From positions 1 through 32,776 of the forward strand of contig JAFXDL010000019.1 in assembly GCA_017516265.1 (NCBI GenBank): a stretch of 32,776 bases of DNA. The letters run 5' to 3'. The DNA comes from Bacteroidaceae bacterium. GTDB lineage: Bacteria; Bacteroidota; Bacteroidia; Bacteroidales; Bacteroidaceae. Numbering within the stretch: position 1 is the stretch's first letter; each line of letters starts with the position of its first letter. The notes below the pieces were generated by a model. That model searched no databases. It was not told where the DNA came from and saw only the letters and a program-made list of their open reading frames with translations. Positions 7,851 to 16,700 of this stretch are shown piece after piece. The position numbers and the translations under genes are program-made.

Positions 7851-8750
7851 TTATGAATAGCGTATCAACTGTCCCAATCTGAGCGTTGTCGTACGTTTGA
7901 TATTGTTCAACCGACACAGTTCACTGATGCTCACTCCATAGCGATGGGAAATCTTTGACAGCGTGTCTCCCTTGCGCACTTTGTAGTAGCGTATATCCAT
8001 GTCTTCGGGAACCTTCTCGCCTCGCTCGCGCAATGCTTGGGCAGCCTTCCGCTTGGCCTTGGGCGAATAGTAGGTATAAGAGTCTCCCGTCACATCCTGA
8101 TTGGGGAAGTCAAACAACAACTCCGGATTCAATTCCTGTCCTATCAGACGGGTTTCAAAGTGAAGATGAGGGCCAGTCGAACGTCCCGTATTTCCTCCCA
8201 ATCCGATGGGTTGGCCCGAGCGGACATACTCATTCTCTATCACCAGATGCTTGGACAGGTGTCCATAAATGGTCTCCAACCCATTGTCATGACGGATAAC
8301 CACATACTTGCCGTATCCCTTCCGACGACCCTGATCAGCCACCACCCGAATCTTGCCATCAAAGGCGGCATAGATGGTATCTCCAATCTGCACTTTCACA
8401 TCCAACCCCTTATGTTGGCGACGGAAGCGACGGCGATAGCCGAACTTCGAGGTAATTCGCTGGTTCTTGGTAGGCATAGAGAATCCTCGGAGGTCTATCA
8501 CAAACGTATCGGGAACAGCCACTTCGGCATATACATGTACACGCTCATTATCCCATGTAGGATAAAGGCCATAACCGGGATACTCCATCTGTTCACGCAC
8601 AATCTGACGTTGCAATGCCACCGAGTCTATCGCCCGCATCTTTCGGTCAACGGGTGCCTGACGGGCCAACAGGTCTTGTGCCTGCGCACCTCCACCCATC
8701 ACCAAAGCTACGGCCATTGCGGCCAACATCTTGAATCTTTTCAATATCAT
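7851..8750 (-). CDS. secreted M23 metallopeptidase with C-terminal LysM domain
   Basis: A 299-residue exported murein hydrolase-type protein. Residues 1-25 are a signal peptide ending GGGAQAQ. The LytM/M23 domain spans about residues 95-210: His113 and Asp117 in RRQHKGLDVKVQIGD, His164 in IYGHLSKH and His197 in STGPHLHFET form the zinc and catalytic set, all present, so it should be active. A LysM domain (253-298, YYKVRKGDTLSKISHRYG ... LRLGQLI) binds peptidoglycan. It should cut peptide cross-links of the cell wall. I chose the ATG at 8750, preceded at a short distance by AAAGGAG; the upstream start is a TTG at 8795. It follows ndk by 45 bp and may share its transcript. Confidence 0.9.
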   Translation of the reverse strand: MILKRFKMLAAMAVALVMGGGAQAQDLLARQAPVDRKMRAIDSVALQRQIVREQMEYPGYGLYPTWDNERVHVYAEVAVPDTFVIDLRGFSMPTKNQRITSKFGYRRRFRRQHKGLDVKVQIGDTIYAAFDGKIRVVADQGRRKGYGKYVVIRHDNGLETIYGHLSKHLVIENEYVRSGQPIGLGGNTGRSTGPHLHFETRLIGQELNPELLFDFPNQDVTGDSYTYYSPKAKRKAAQALRERGEKVPEDMDIRYYKVRKGDTLSKISHRYGVSISELCRLNNIKRTTTLRLGQLIRYS

Positions 8751-8795
8751 CCTTATCTTTTTACTCCTTTTATTCTTTAAGTCCAATAAGTCCAA

Positions 8796-9257
8796 TCAAT
8801 ATTCGTCATTTGCATAGAGATAATCAAAAGTAGCCTGCTTGTACTCATAGATTTCCTCAGGTTTGAAGAAACGCGCCAATTCTATGGCAGCAGATTCCGG
8901 AGAGTCAGAAGCATGCACAATATTCTCCTGAAAACTCATGCTGTAGTCACCACGGATAGTGCCTGGTGCAGCCAGACGCCCGTTGGTCGGACCTGCCAAT
9001 GCGCGCACAGCCGCGATGGCATCCACACCTTCATAACAGCAGACAATTACCGGTGCTGTCATCATCGAATCCTTCACACGCTGAAAGAATGGTTTTTCAC
9101 TCAAGTGCGCATAATGTTCGCTCAATATTTCATCTGTCAATTGAATCATTTTCATGCCACAAAGACGCAAGCCTTTACGGTCAAAACGGTTCAAAATTTC
9201 TCCTACCAACCCACGTTGCACAGTGCAAGGTTTCAAAATGACAAGTGTTTTTTCCAT
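8796..9257 (-). CDS. ndk: nucleoside diphosphate kinase
   Basis: A 153-residue protein that transfers the gamma phosphate from ATP to other nucleoside diphosphates through a phosphohistidine. The active-site histidine is His115 in QENIVHASDSPESA. The TNGRLAAPGTIRGDYS nucleotide-binding segment is intact. The N-terminal motif reads TLVILKPCTVQRGLVG, with LKPCTV where most homologues have IKPDAV; the essential lysine remains. The C-terminal tail (about 15 residues after the last motif) is longer than in E. coli, as is usual for Bacteroidetes. It has a good promoter and a leader of about 60 nt, and is followed by the M23/LysM gene. Confidence 0.95.
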   Translation of the reverse strand: MEKTLVILKPCTVQRGLVGEILNRFDRKGLRLCGMKMIQLTDEILSEHYAHLSEKPFFQRVKDSMMTAPVIVCCYEGVDAIAAVRALAGPTNGRLAAPGTIRGDYSMSFQENIVHASDSPESAAIELARFFKPEEIYEYKQATFDYLYANDEY

Positions 9258-9322
9258 GATGTTTTCTCTAACAAATTAATAAAAAAGTGGTTCGCTCCAG
9301 CATAGTGCGAACAAAAAACTCC

Positions 9323-9353
9323 CAAAGGTAGCCTGTTTTATACAATCCGCAAA
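9323..9353 (-). promoter_or_regulatory. Bacteroides-type promoter for ndk
   Basis: Minus-strand TTTG (9353-9350) and TACCTTTG (9330-9323) are separated by 19 nt, a full match to the Bacteroides consensus. Transcription would begin near 9316. A 12-bp palindrome AATGTTAACATT (9356-9367) lies directly upstream of the -33 element and could be an operator. Confidence 0.7.
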
Positions 9354-9390
9354 ACAATGTTAACATTATTTATGTAATATCCTATCAAAC

Positions 9391-9411
9391 AAGCATATTT
9401 GAAGCATATTT
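9391..9411. repeat. two 10-bp direct repeats after comEC
   Basis: AAGCATATTT occurs at 9391-9400 and 9402-9411, an 11-bp period, starting 4 bp beyond the comEC stop codon. Very short, so it may be chance, but its position matches the longer post-stop arrays in this window. Confidence 0.35.
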
Positions 9412-9414
9412 TCA

Positions 9415-11016
9415 TTAAAACACGGAGATGCAAAGCCGCCACATCACTGCCACACAAGCACAGACCATAATCCATACAATCACCCGACGATTACGGTGCA
9501 TCAGTCCATAGAAAAACAATCCCAATGCCACATACGAGCAAGCCACATCAACTAGTGAGAAGGAGAGGCCGCTGACATCCGCACCTGGCAAGCGGTTGCA
9601 CCAAGAGACACCCGCATTCATCCATGTAACCACCTGAGTGACACACCACCCCATCGCCATCTGTAGTTCCGGCAAAGGCAACAGCGAGAGAAGCAGAAAC
9701 GGAATAGCCAGACAGACAATAATATAAGTCAAAGGTACGACCCACAGATTAACCAACAAGGCATAGGGTGAAATGCGGGAGAAGTAGTGCAAAACCAAAG
9801 GTGCCACCCCTATCTGTGCAACGAAAGAGACAGCTGTCACTCCCCACACATAACGCACCACCGCATGCCGACTTCGAGGTAACAATTCCCTTACCCACGG
9901 CAACAACAAAAGCAATGCCGCCACGGCCATAAATGACATCTGAAAACCTACGTCAAACAGGTAAAAGGGATTATAGACAAGCATACCAAAGGCCGTCAAG
10001 GCCAAGGTATTGAGCGGTACTCCTTCCTGTCGGAAACAGCTGGCCAACACAAACAAAGAGAACATCACAGCTGCACGCACCGCTGATACAGGAAGACCTG
10101 CCACAAAGACAAACACCCACACCAACAGTACCACCAGCAACTGGCTCACCCGCCGTCCACCCCGTCCCAAGAGAAAAAGCCCCATGATGGAAGAAAACAC
10201 CATACAGAGCACCCCGACATGAAGGCCCGACAAGGCCAACACATGGCTGGCCCCAGAAACGGAGTACTGCTGAAGTACTTCATCATCAAGCCCCTCCTTG
10301 TACCCTAATGTCAAAGCAGAGAATACAGCCCCCTCATCACCTGTCACCCCCGATTGGCGGATGTAGTCAAGCAGCCGATCCCTCACCTGCAAGGCTTCTA
10401 TTTTCCAACCGGATGATACCGTATCTGCCAACAGCCAATATTTGGTGTAGAGCGTACCCGTCACTCGGTGATGACGTAAATAACGGGCATAGTCAAAGTC
10501 TGCAGTAAAACTTTGAGGAGGGGAAATCTGCCCATAGAAACGCACCGTATATCCAGGGCACAAGGTGCTGACCGTACTCTCTTTCGGCAGATAGAGTTGG
10601 ATATCGACATCCAGCGTCCGGCACGTATCCCCGTTCCATTGGGCAGTAAGGTGCACAGGGCACAGGTAACTACGCTTCTTCTCGACGACGCCATCTAGCA
10701 ACACCCCTTCATAGACTTTCGCCTCCTGCGGCCACCCGACCGTCACCTGCCTCCACTGACGGGTGCACAAGGTCAGCCCCAACAAAAAGAAAAAAGAGAA
10801 GGAGAGCGCGCCAAAGCACACACTCCTTCTCCATGCTTTTATCGTGATAGCCATGCACAACAAGGCCATTGTCACAATCAAAGCCCATACTAAATATAGG
10901 TAAGGGATACCACTGCATCCATCACCAACATCCGCCACCACAATACCCGCCATCAAGGGGAACAGCACCCTCAGAAAAGGATGCGTCTCGATAAAGCGTG
11001 TTACGGGACTCCTCAT
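9415..11016 (-). CDS. comEC: ComEC/Rec2 family DNA-uptake channel protein, without metallo-beta-lactamase domain
   Basis: A 533-residue polytopic membrane protein. Residues about 25-190 resemble the N-terminal DUF4131 region (two helices plus a soluble OB-like part with SFDYARYLRHHRVTGTLY-like sequence); residues about 225-500 are the Competence domain with the signature SGASHVLALSGLHVG (254-268) and many membrane segments. ComEC forms the inner-membrane channel for single-stranded DNA uptake. The C-terminal metallo-beta-lactamase domain found in B. subtilis ComEC is missing; the protein ends shortly after the last helix. The start codon overlaps the rpe stop (TAATG), so translation is probably coupled. 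Whether the cells are naturally competent cannot be inferred. Confidence 0.85.
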   Translation of the reverse strand: MRSPVTRFIETHPFLRVLFPLMAGIVVADVGDGCSGIPYLYLVWALIVTMALLCMAITIKAWRRSVCFGALSFSFFFLLGLTLCTRQWRQVTVGWPQEAKVYEGVLLDGVVEKKRSYLCPVHLTAQWNGDTCRTLDVDIQLYLPKESTVSTLCPGYTVRFYGQISPPQSFTADFDYARYLRHHRVTGTLYTKYWLLADTVSSGWKIEALQVRDRLLDYIRQSGVTGDEGAVFSALTLGYKEGLDDEVLQQYSVSGASHVLALSGLHVGVLCMVFSSIMGLFLLGRGGRRVSQLLVVLLVWVFVFVAGLPVSAVRAAVMFSLFVLASCFRQEGVPLNTLALTAFGMLVYNPFYLFDVGFQMSFMAVAALLLLLPWVRELLPRSRHAVVRYVWGVTAVSFVAQIGVAPLVLHYFSRISPYALLVNLWVVPLTYIIVCLAIPFLLLSLLPLPELQMAMGWCVTQVVTWMNAGVSWCNRLPGADVSGLSFSLVDVACSYVALGLFFYGLMHRNRRVIVWIMVCACVAVMWRLCISVF

Positions 11017-11666
11017 TACAGACTCTTCAATGAGCGGATAGTCTCTTCGGGATTCGAAGCCTTAAAGACATGACTGCCAGCTACCAGCACATCTGCACCT
11101 GCCGCTACCAGCTGGGGAGCCGTATCGTCATTCACCCCGCCATCGACCTCTATCAATGCCTTGGAGCCTGTGCGTCCTATCAGCGCACGCAACTCCCTGA
11201 CCTTATCCAAAGTGTGAGGGATAAACTGCTGCCCGCCAAACCCAGGATTGACACTCATAAGAAGCACCATATCCACATCGCGGATAATGTCGGCCAATAG
11301 CATGACCGGTGTAGCCGGATTCAGCGTGACACCCGCCTTCATCCCCGCCTCCTTGATTTGCTGGACAACACGGTGCAGGTGGGGGCAGGCCTCATAATGG
11401 ACATTCATCATATAGGCCCCAAGCGCCTTCACCTCGGGTATGAATTTCTCGGGAGAAACTATCATCAAGTGTACATCCAACGGTTTCCTGCAAAGTCGTG
11501 CTACATGTTTCAGCACTGGAAACCCGAAGGATATGTTCGGAACAAAGACACCGTCCATGATGTCCAAGTGGAGCCAATCAGCTTCACTACGGTTAATCAT
11601 CTCCATGTCTGCCTGCAGATTGGAGAAATTGGCGGCCAACAACGAAGGAGCAATTTTCATTCCCAT
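11016..11666 (-). CDS. rpe: ribulose-phosphate 3-epimerase
   Basis: A 216-residue TIM-barrel enzyme that interconverts ribulose 5-phosphate and xylulose 5-phosphate in the pentose phosphate pathway. Metal ligands and catalytic residues are visible: His33 and Asp35 in LHLDIMDGVFVPN, His66 in LDVHLM, the VNPGFGGQ phosphate loop, and the Asp of LIEVDGGV. Length is normal. The ATG at 11660 (MKIAPSLL) is an alternative start. It overlaps comEC by one base and is probably co-transcribed with it. A -7 element lies 27 bp upstream. Confidence 0.95.
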   Translation of the reverse strand: MGMKIAPSLLAANFSNLQADMEMINRSEADWLHLDIMDGVFVPNISFGFPVLKHVARLCRKPLDVHLMIVSPEKFIPEVKALGAYMMNVHYEACPHLHRVVQQIKEAGMKAGVTLNPATPVMLLADIIRDVDMVLLMSVNPGFGGQQFIPHTLDKVRELRALIGRTGSKALIEVDGGVNDDTAPQLVAAGADVLVAGSHVFKASNPEETIRSLKSL

Positions 11667-11692
11667 ATCTTACGTTTCTTTGATTACTTCTG

Positions 11693-11700
11693 CAAAAGTA
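11693..11700 (-). promoter_or_regulatory. -7 promoter element for rpe-comEC
   Basis: Minus-strand TACTTTTG (11700-11693) fits TAnnTTTG. The nearest TTTG boxes upstream are at the wrong distance (2 and 25 nt), so only the -7 half is supported. Confidence 0.4.
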
Positions 11701-11714
11701 AACAAATCCTCGGA

Positions 11715-11900
11715 TTATCCCAACACAAAACCCGGCAAACTTTCAGGCAAAAGTGAAGATGCCCGATAATTGCGTGCAAAAGCGCGGAGAAAGTCCAATG
11801 TCTTTTCACTTGGCGACCGGCGTGCACCATAGGAATTGCGTCTTCCACGGGCGGCCTCGTAAGAATAAGAAGAGATAGAAGAAGTAATGTTTTTATCCAT
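11715..11900 (-). CDS. small protein of unknown function
   Basis: A 61-residue frame beginning MDKNITSSISSYSYEAARG. The composition is normal for protein, with a basic centre (ARGRRNSYGARRSPSEK) and an amphipathic stretch (KTLDFLRAFARNYRASSLLP). No signal peptide or membrane segment is present. I do not recognise a family with confidence. I chose the ATG at 11900; the TTG two codons upstream is less likely. It lies alone between rpe and the palindrome array after the repeat-protein gene, and an inverted repeat surrounds its likely promoter region. It is probably a real gene because it has a sensible ATG and no overlapping alternative, but this is not proven. Confidence 0.55.
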   Translation of the reverse strand: MDKNITSSISSYSYEAARGRRNSYGARRSPSEKTLDFLRAFARNYRASSLLPESLPGFVLG

Positions 11901-11907
11901 AGGCAAA

Positions 11908-11953
11908 ACTCTGATTATCTGTTTTCACCTATAGAAACGCAAATAACCAGAGT
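11908..11953. promoter_or_regulatory. inverted repeat upstream of the small gene
   Basis: ACTCTGATTATCT (11908-11920) pairs with AAATAACCAGAGT (11941-11953) with two mismatches and a 20-nt spacer. It occupies the leader/promoter region 8-53 bp before the start codon at 11900. It could be an operator or an RNA stem controlling that gene. Confidence 0.35.
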
Positions 11954-11991
11954 TTAGTATATGAAGAAAAGGATTTTTATCTCAAAAAAAT

Positions 11992-12069
11992 GCAGCCAGC
12001 TGCATCATCCATCGCAGCTAGCTGCATCGGCAATCGCAGCTAGCTGCGTCCCTCAATGCAGCTAGCTGC
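11992..12069. repeat. four GCAGCTAGCTGC palindromes with 22-bp period
   Basis: The 12-bp palindromes start at 11992, 12014, 12036 and 12058, exactly 22 bp apart. The last three are perfect GCAGCTAGCTGC; the first has one changed base (GCAGCCAGCTGC). The spacers are not conserved as a block (ATCATCCATC, ATCGGCAATC, GTCCCTCAAT). The array starts 8 bp after the stop codon of the InlB-type repeat gene. Sites two helical turns apart face the same side of DNA, which suggests protein binding; no T run follows. Confidence 0.75.
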
Positions 12070-12077
12070 AATTATGA

Positions 12078-13733
12078 TTACTTCACAAGGACTTTCTTGC
12101 CATCCACAATATAGATACCTTGAGGGAGTTCGTTCTTCAGTTCATCTACGAGGATTTGACGCTTCAATAGCATGCCTTGGAGAGAATAGACATCAACATG
12201 CGTCTTAGTGATAACCGCCTTGATACTTGAAGCAAAACTACCTGTCACTTCCAAATCCTCAGCAGGCATTGTCTCGGAAACTTCACTCCATCCACTAAAG
12301 ATATAGCCCTCCTTTTCGGGAGCCTCTTTCAATACGATGACCTCACCGTAAGCAATTTCTTCCGTAGCATACACTTCACCATCCACCTTATAAGTAATGG
12401 TATAAGAGTTCACGGTGAATGAACCTGTTACGGTTACATCCTGTGCAGGCATCGTAGCAGGTATTTCGCTCCATCCACTGAAAGTATGCCCTTCTTTGGC
12501 TGGAACGGCCTCAGCTATGATGTTTGCTCCATATTCAAGTTCTACTTTCTTGTACTCTGCACCATCTACCATATATAATAAGGTATAGCGATTCACAGTA
12601 AATGAGCCTTCTACTGTCACATCCTTCGCTGGCATCGTTTCGGGAATTTCACTCCAACCGCTGAAGGTATATCCTTCTTTGGTCAATGATTCCTTCAGAA
12701 CCAGTTCTGTACCATAGGCAATGCTATCTACAGAGTATTCCGCACCGTCCAACAGATATACCAAGCGGTAACTGTTCACGGTAAATGAACCTTCTACCGT
12801 TACATCCTGTGCAGGCATGGTAGCAGGAATCTCGCTCCAACCGCTGAAGGTGTGACCTTCCTTGGTTAATGCTTCCTTCTGAACCAATTCAGTACCGTAA
12901 GCGATGCTATCTACGGAATATTCCACACCGTCCAACAGATATACCAAGCGGTAGCTGTTCACGGTGAATGAACCTTCTACCGTTACATCTTGTGCTGGCA
13001 TGGTAGCAGGAATCTCGCTCCAACCGCTGAAGGTGTGACCTTCTTTGGTCAATGATTCCTTCTGAACAAGTTCTGTACCATAAGCGATGCTATCTACGGA
13101 GTATTCCACACCGTCCAACAGATATACCAAGCGGTAACAGTTTACAGTGAAAGTTCCTTCTACGGTTACATCCTGTGCAGGCATGGTTACAGGAATCTCA
13201 CTCCAACCACTGAAGGTATGCCCTTCCTTTACCAATGCATCCTTTTGAACAAGTTCTGTACCGTAAGCAATACTGTCAGTAGAGTATTCAACACCATCCA
13301 GCACATAAGTCAAACGATAACGATTAGCCGCGCTCAACACCATTGGAGAGCTGGGATACCCCTGCATAGATTGTGCAGAAAACGTTACGGTTTTTGCAGC
13401 AATGGAATACTCCTTCGCCTTTGCTTTATCATAAACCTTGAAGGATATTGTTTCCCCTTCATTCTGATTGCTTCGGATACGAAGATAATAGTATTTCTTC
13501 TCTGTATTGGGAATCTCTTCCAATGAAGCGAGCCCCCTACATTCTTCACCACAGAATGCAGCCACCTCATAATTGCTATAATCAGATATGGCATTACCAT
13601 CTACGGTCACATCCAGATAGGCGGTCATGTCATACTGAAAATCATAGATATTGCACTGCCAATGCGTCTCTTGAGCCAAAATAAGATTCAACGGCAAAAG
13701 CAACATCAACCAACTTATAATTTTTCTTTTCAT
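12078..13733 (-). CDS. secreted protein with six Listeria-Bacteroides (InlB B-type) repeats
   Basis: A 551-residue exported protein. Residues 1-20 are a signal peptide ending LNLILAQ. Residues about 23-136 form a domain with NYEVAAFCGEECRGLASL, which also occurs near the C terminus of the neighbouring 2203-residue protein. Residues 137-502 are six tandem 61-residue units (consensus YRLVYLLDGVEYSVDSIAYGTELV ... GHTFSGWSEIPATMPAQDVTVEGSFTV) of the Listeria-Bacteroides repeat family; units 2-4 are almost identical. The tail (503-551) ends SLQGMLLKR ... LPQGIYIVDGKKVLVK, like the C-terminal sorting-type domains of secreted Bacteroidetes proteins. Probably a surface stalk or adhesin. It is the last gene of the three-gene surface operon, 66 bp after the giant gene. 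Confidence 0.85.
   Translation of the reverse strand: MKRKIISWLMLLLPLNLILAQETHWQCNIYDFQYDMTAYLDVTVDGNAISDYSNYEVAAFCGEECRGLASLEEIPNTEKKYYYLRIRSNQNEGETISFKVYDKAKAKEYSIAAKTVTFSAQSMQGYPSSPMVLSAANRYRLTYVLDGVEYSTDSIAYGTELVQKDALVKEGHTFSGWSEIPVTMPAQDVTVEGTFTVNCYRLVYLLDGVEYSVDSIAYGTELVQKESLTKEGHTFSGWSEIPATMPAQDVTVEGSFTVNSYRLVYLLDGVEYSVDSIAYGTELVQKEALTKEGHTFSGWSEIPATMPAQDVTVEGSFTVNSYRLVYLLDGAEYSVDSIAYGTELVLKESLTKEGYTFSGWSEIPETMPAKDVTVEGSFTVNRYTLLYMVDGAEYKKVELEYGANIIAEAVPAKEGHTFSGWSEIPATMPAQDVTVTGSFTVNSYTITYKVDGEVYATEEIAYGEVIVLKEAPEKEGYIFSGWSEVSETMPAEDLEVTGSFASSIKAVITKTHVDVYSLQGMLLKRQILVDELKNELPQGIYIVDGKKVLVK
12228..13325 (-). repeat. six 183-bp coding tandem repeats
   Basis: The six 61-codon units of the repeat protein correspond to six consecutive 183-bp DNA units. 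Units 2, 3 and 4 (about 12594-13142) are near-identical at DNA level; units 1, 5 and 6 have diverged more. Such direct repeats readily change copy number by recombination. Confidence 0.8.
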
Positions 13734-13756
13734 TGATTCTATTCACGGTTAAAGGA

Positions 13757-13792
13757 TTGCCAACCCTTCTCCTGTGAAGGAAGGGTTGGCAA
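13757..13792 (-). terminator. strong intercistronic hairpin
   Basis: TTGCCAACCCTT (13757-13768) and AAGGGTTGGCAA (13781-13792) form a 12-bp stem in the 66-bp gap between the giant gene and the repeat-protein gene; GGAT/ATCC extends it past one bulge. On the minus strand TCCTTTAACC follows, not a true U run. It could be a partial terminator or an RNA-processing or stabilising stem that sets the relative expression of the two genes. Confidence 0.55.
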
Positions 13793-13799
13793 ATCCCGA

Positions 13800-16700
13800 T
13801 TACTTACCAGTTTTCACAATCTTCTTGTAGAACATCTGTCCGTTCTGTTCAGCAGTCACGATATATACACCATCTGCCAACGGAGCTATACGGATGGCTT
13901 CACTATCTGCCACATGTTCCTTCACCAGTGCCATGTTTCCATACGCATCCGTCAAAGTCACACGGTCAAATCCGTTACCGTTCAACGAGAGGTAAAGCAT
14001 AGGCATGTCAAGCCAAACTTTCCATGCTGCTTCTACTTCAGCAATACCCGTCGCACCACCTACATTCAAGGCATACGGCAGATACAGACTACCCTGCAAC
14101 GTTTCTGTAAATGCCAACTGCTCTACGATGTCAAACATCTCTTCCGATTCGTTATTCACAGCACGGAATGTAATCTTTTCGTTGGCTTCGCCATAGATGT
14201 TCATCATCAGTCTGCCATTGACATACTTGCCAACACCACGGCACTCTGTACCACAGAAGGCTCCCACGGCATAACTTCCTGCCGCCATCTTCTGACCATC
14301 CACATAGACATCGGCCACAAAAGGCATCACGTTAGGATACTTGTTCTGGTCAACAGCCCACGGAGTTTCATTTTTGATTCCACGTCCATAGACCGCACGC
14401 GCCTTAGATACAATCGCACTGTTATAGGCAAACGCCTTGTCACTCTGTGAGTGATAGAGGTAACCCATACCCGGATTCAACGTCAGCAACGTACCTGTCC
14501 AAGTTCCATCGGCATACTGTGCAAAGCCATCCTGACCCACGATGTAATCTTCATTGTCGGGTTGCATATTGGCAAATGCTTCGCTCAGGCTCATAGTCTG
14601 GTTTACAGGATAACCCAACCAGTTCCAACCGCTCTTCAAGTCGATGTTTGTTGCCGGATTGAACTCGTAACCGCTCATCACATGGATAGAGTCTGCACTC
14701 ATCTGCACCTTGTAAGCCTCATCGGGCTGCAAGGTCTTCAAGTTACCCATCAATCCATAGACAGGATCGTTCACCAATTCGGCGGTCTGTCCCACAATGC
14801 GGGTGGCATTCTGCGGCAGGGCTGTGGTAGGTACTTCTGTCTCCATATTGTGCGATACCCAGTTCCAACCCTCCTTCAGTTCCACTCCCAAGTTGGTACG
14901 CTTGATGGTGAAGCTGAATTCTGCCACTTCACTTTCGTCCCGATCCTCTACTACAGCCATGGCCTTGATGGTCATGTCTTCGGTAATGGCAATCGGAGTT
15001 TCATAAATCAGACGCGGTGCATTCTCGTCACACGGACAAGAACCGTCGAGGGTATAGTAGATTACTGCCCCTTCCGTTTCACAAGTCAGCCCTACCTCTG
15101 TTCCGCGATAGACAGCCGTACCCGATGCGCGGGTAGCCTTCGGGGCTGCAGTCATCTTCAGTTCGGGTATTACCACCTGTACGGTAGAGAGCGCCTTCAC
15201 ATCCGTCTCTGCCAACGTAAAGGTCAACATAGCTGTACCGGGCAAATCGCCGTTCAAGGTCAATGAAGCCTGTCCGTTCTCGTCAAAGGTCAGCGTATCG
15301 GCTGAAATAGTGGCAATCATCGAAGAAGAATTCTTCACAATCATCTTCTTGCCGATGGCTGCATCATACGGTAGTGCACTTACGGTAATTTCCTTGTCTC
15401 CATTGTAGGCAACCTTGATAAGTGAATCAGCAACAATGCTCTTCACCTCCTTCTCAATGTCAAACGACTGCGTATAATCCTCACCCATCTGAATGCCGGC
15501 ATAGCTCTTCACCTTGCGGCTTACAGTCAGGGTCACTTCATCGGTAGTCAGGAACGATGTTTCGGGAACAAAACGTACTTTTGAAGCATACTTCACAGGA
15601 TTATCCTCGTAAGCCTGTTCCTCGTTCAACAGCGTCACCGTACCAGCAGCCGTCTCACCGTTCTTGGTCACAAAGATATTTTCGGTAGTCAGTCCATCAA
15701 GCTGCATATACTTGTCAAACTCCACTTCAATACCATCTTCGTAAGCACGAGCCGCTTTCACCTCAGGTTGTTTATTCTGCGTCATGGCAATATTCACTTC
15801 CAATTGGGGAGGAGGCACGGGCAACCACTCGCTATAGGTGGTCTGATAACCTTCCTTCTCAAATTTCACTTGCCACAAACCTTGGGGGACATCCCAACGG
15901 TACATTCCGTTTTCGTCGGTGAACAAAGGATTCTCCTGTGCATACTGTTCGGCATCCCACAAAACTACATTCTCATGCAAGTCACCATACATGTCTTCTA
16001 CGGTCTCTTTATAATAGCATGAGGCCATTACACCTTCGATGCGGTTGGAAGAGACGCCTTCATAGACGTAGCCAGAGGGGTCCATCACGTAACCAGGTCC
16101 TTCACCTGTATAAGGATGTGGTTCTCGGGAAGGATTGCAGCTAGGAGCATCTCTTATAACACCGATAGCGTATTGGGCAGACCTATTTAAGTCCTCAACT
16201 CCTGGAGCAAAATTCGATGCCGTACTTATTGCACTTCCTGCATTCCATCCATATCCAAATGCTTGCTCGGCAGGGGTCCCGTTTTCCCTTGTTGCACTCA
16301 TCATCAAACTTGCGACACTTGCAAAGAATGATGCGTTAATATAAGTGACACTATTACGTAAACGACGGACTGCACCCTCCAGTTGTTCTTCAGTTATCAT
16401 ATCCGCGCACTTTAACTTCTCTATTGCCATATCTATCCATCCCTGAATCTGAGCATCTCGTGCCCTTTCTAATATATTTCGGGGAGGAGGTATACCAAAT
16501 GAAGATACAGTTGATAATTCTTTAGTATTTATCCAACGCAAAACATTGTAAAACAAATCCCTTTTTTCACAATCAAACAACATGAAATATTCCACACTAT
16601 CGGAAAGTTCTACCAACAAAACGCAGGATTGTTCCAAATTATAAAACAAATCGTTACTTGAATCAATGTCTGCCATTTTGATAAAATTGTATCCCTCTAA

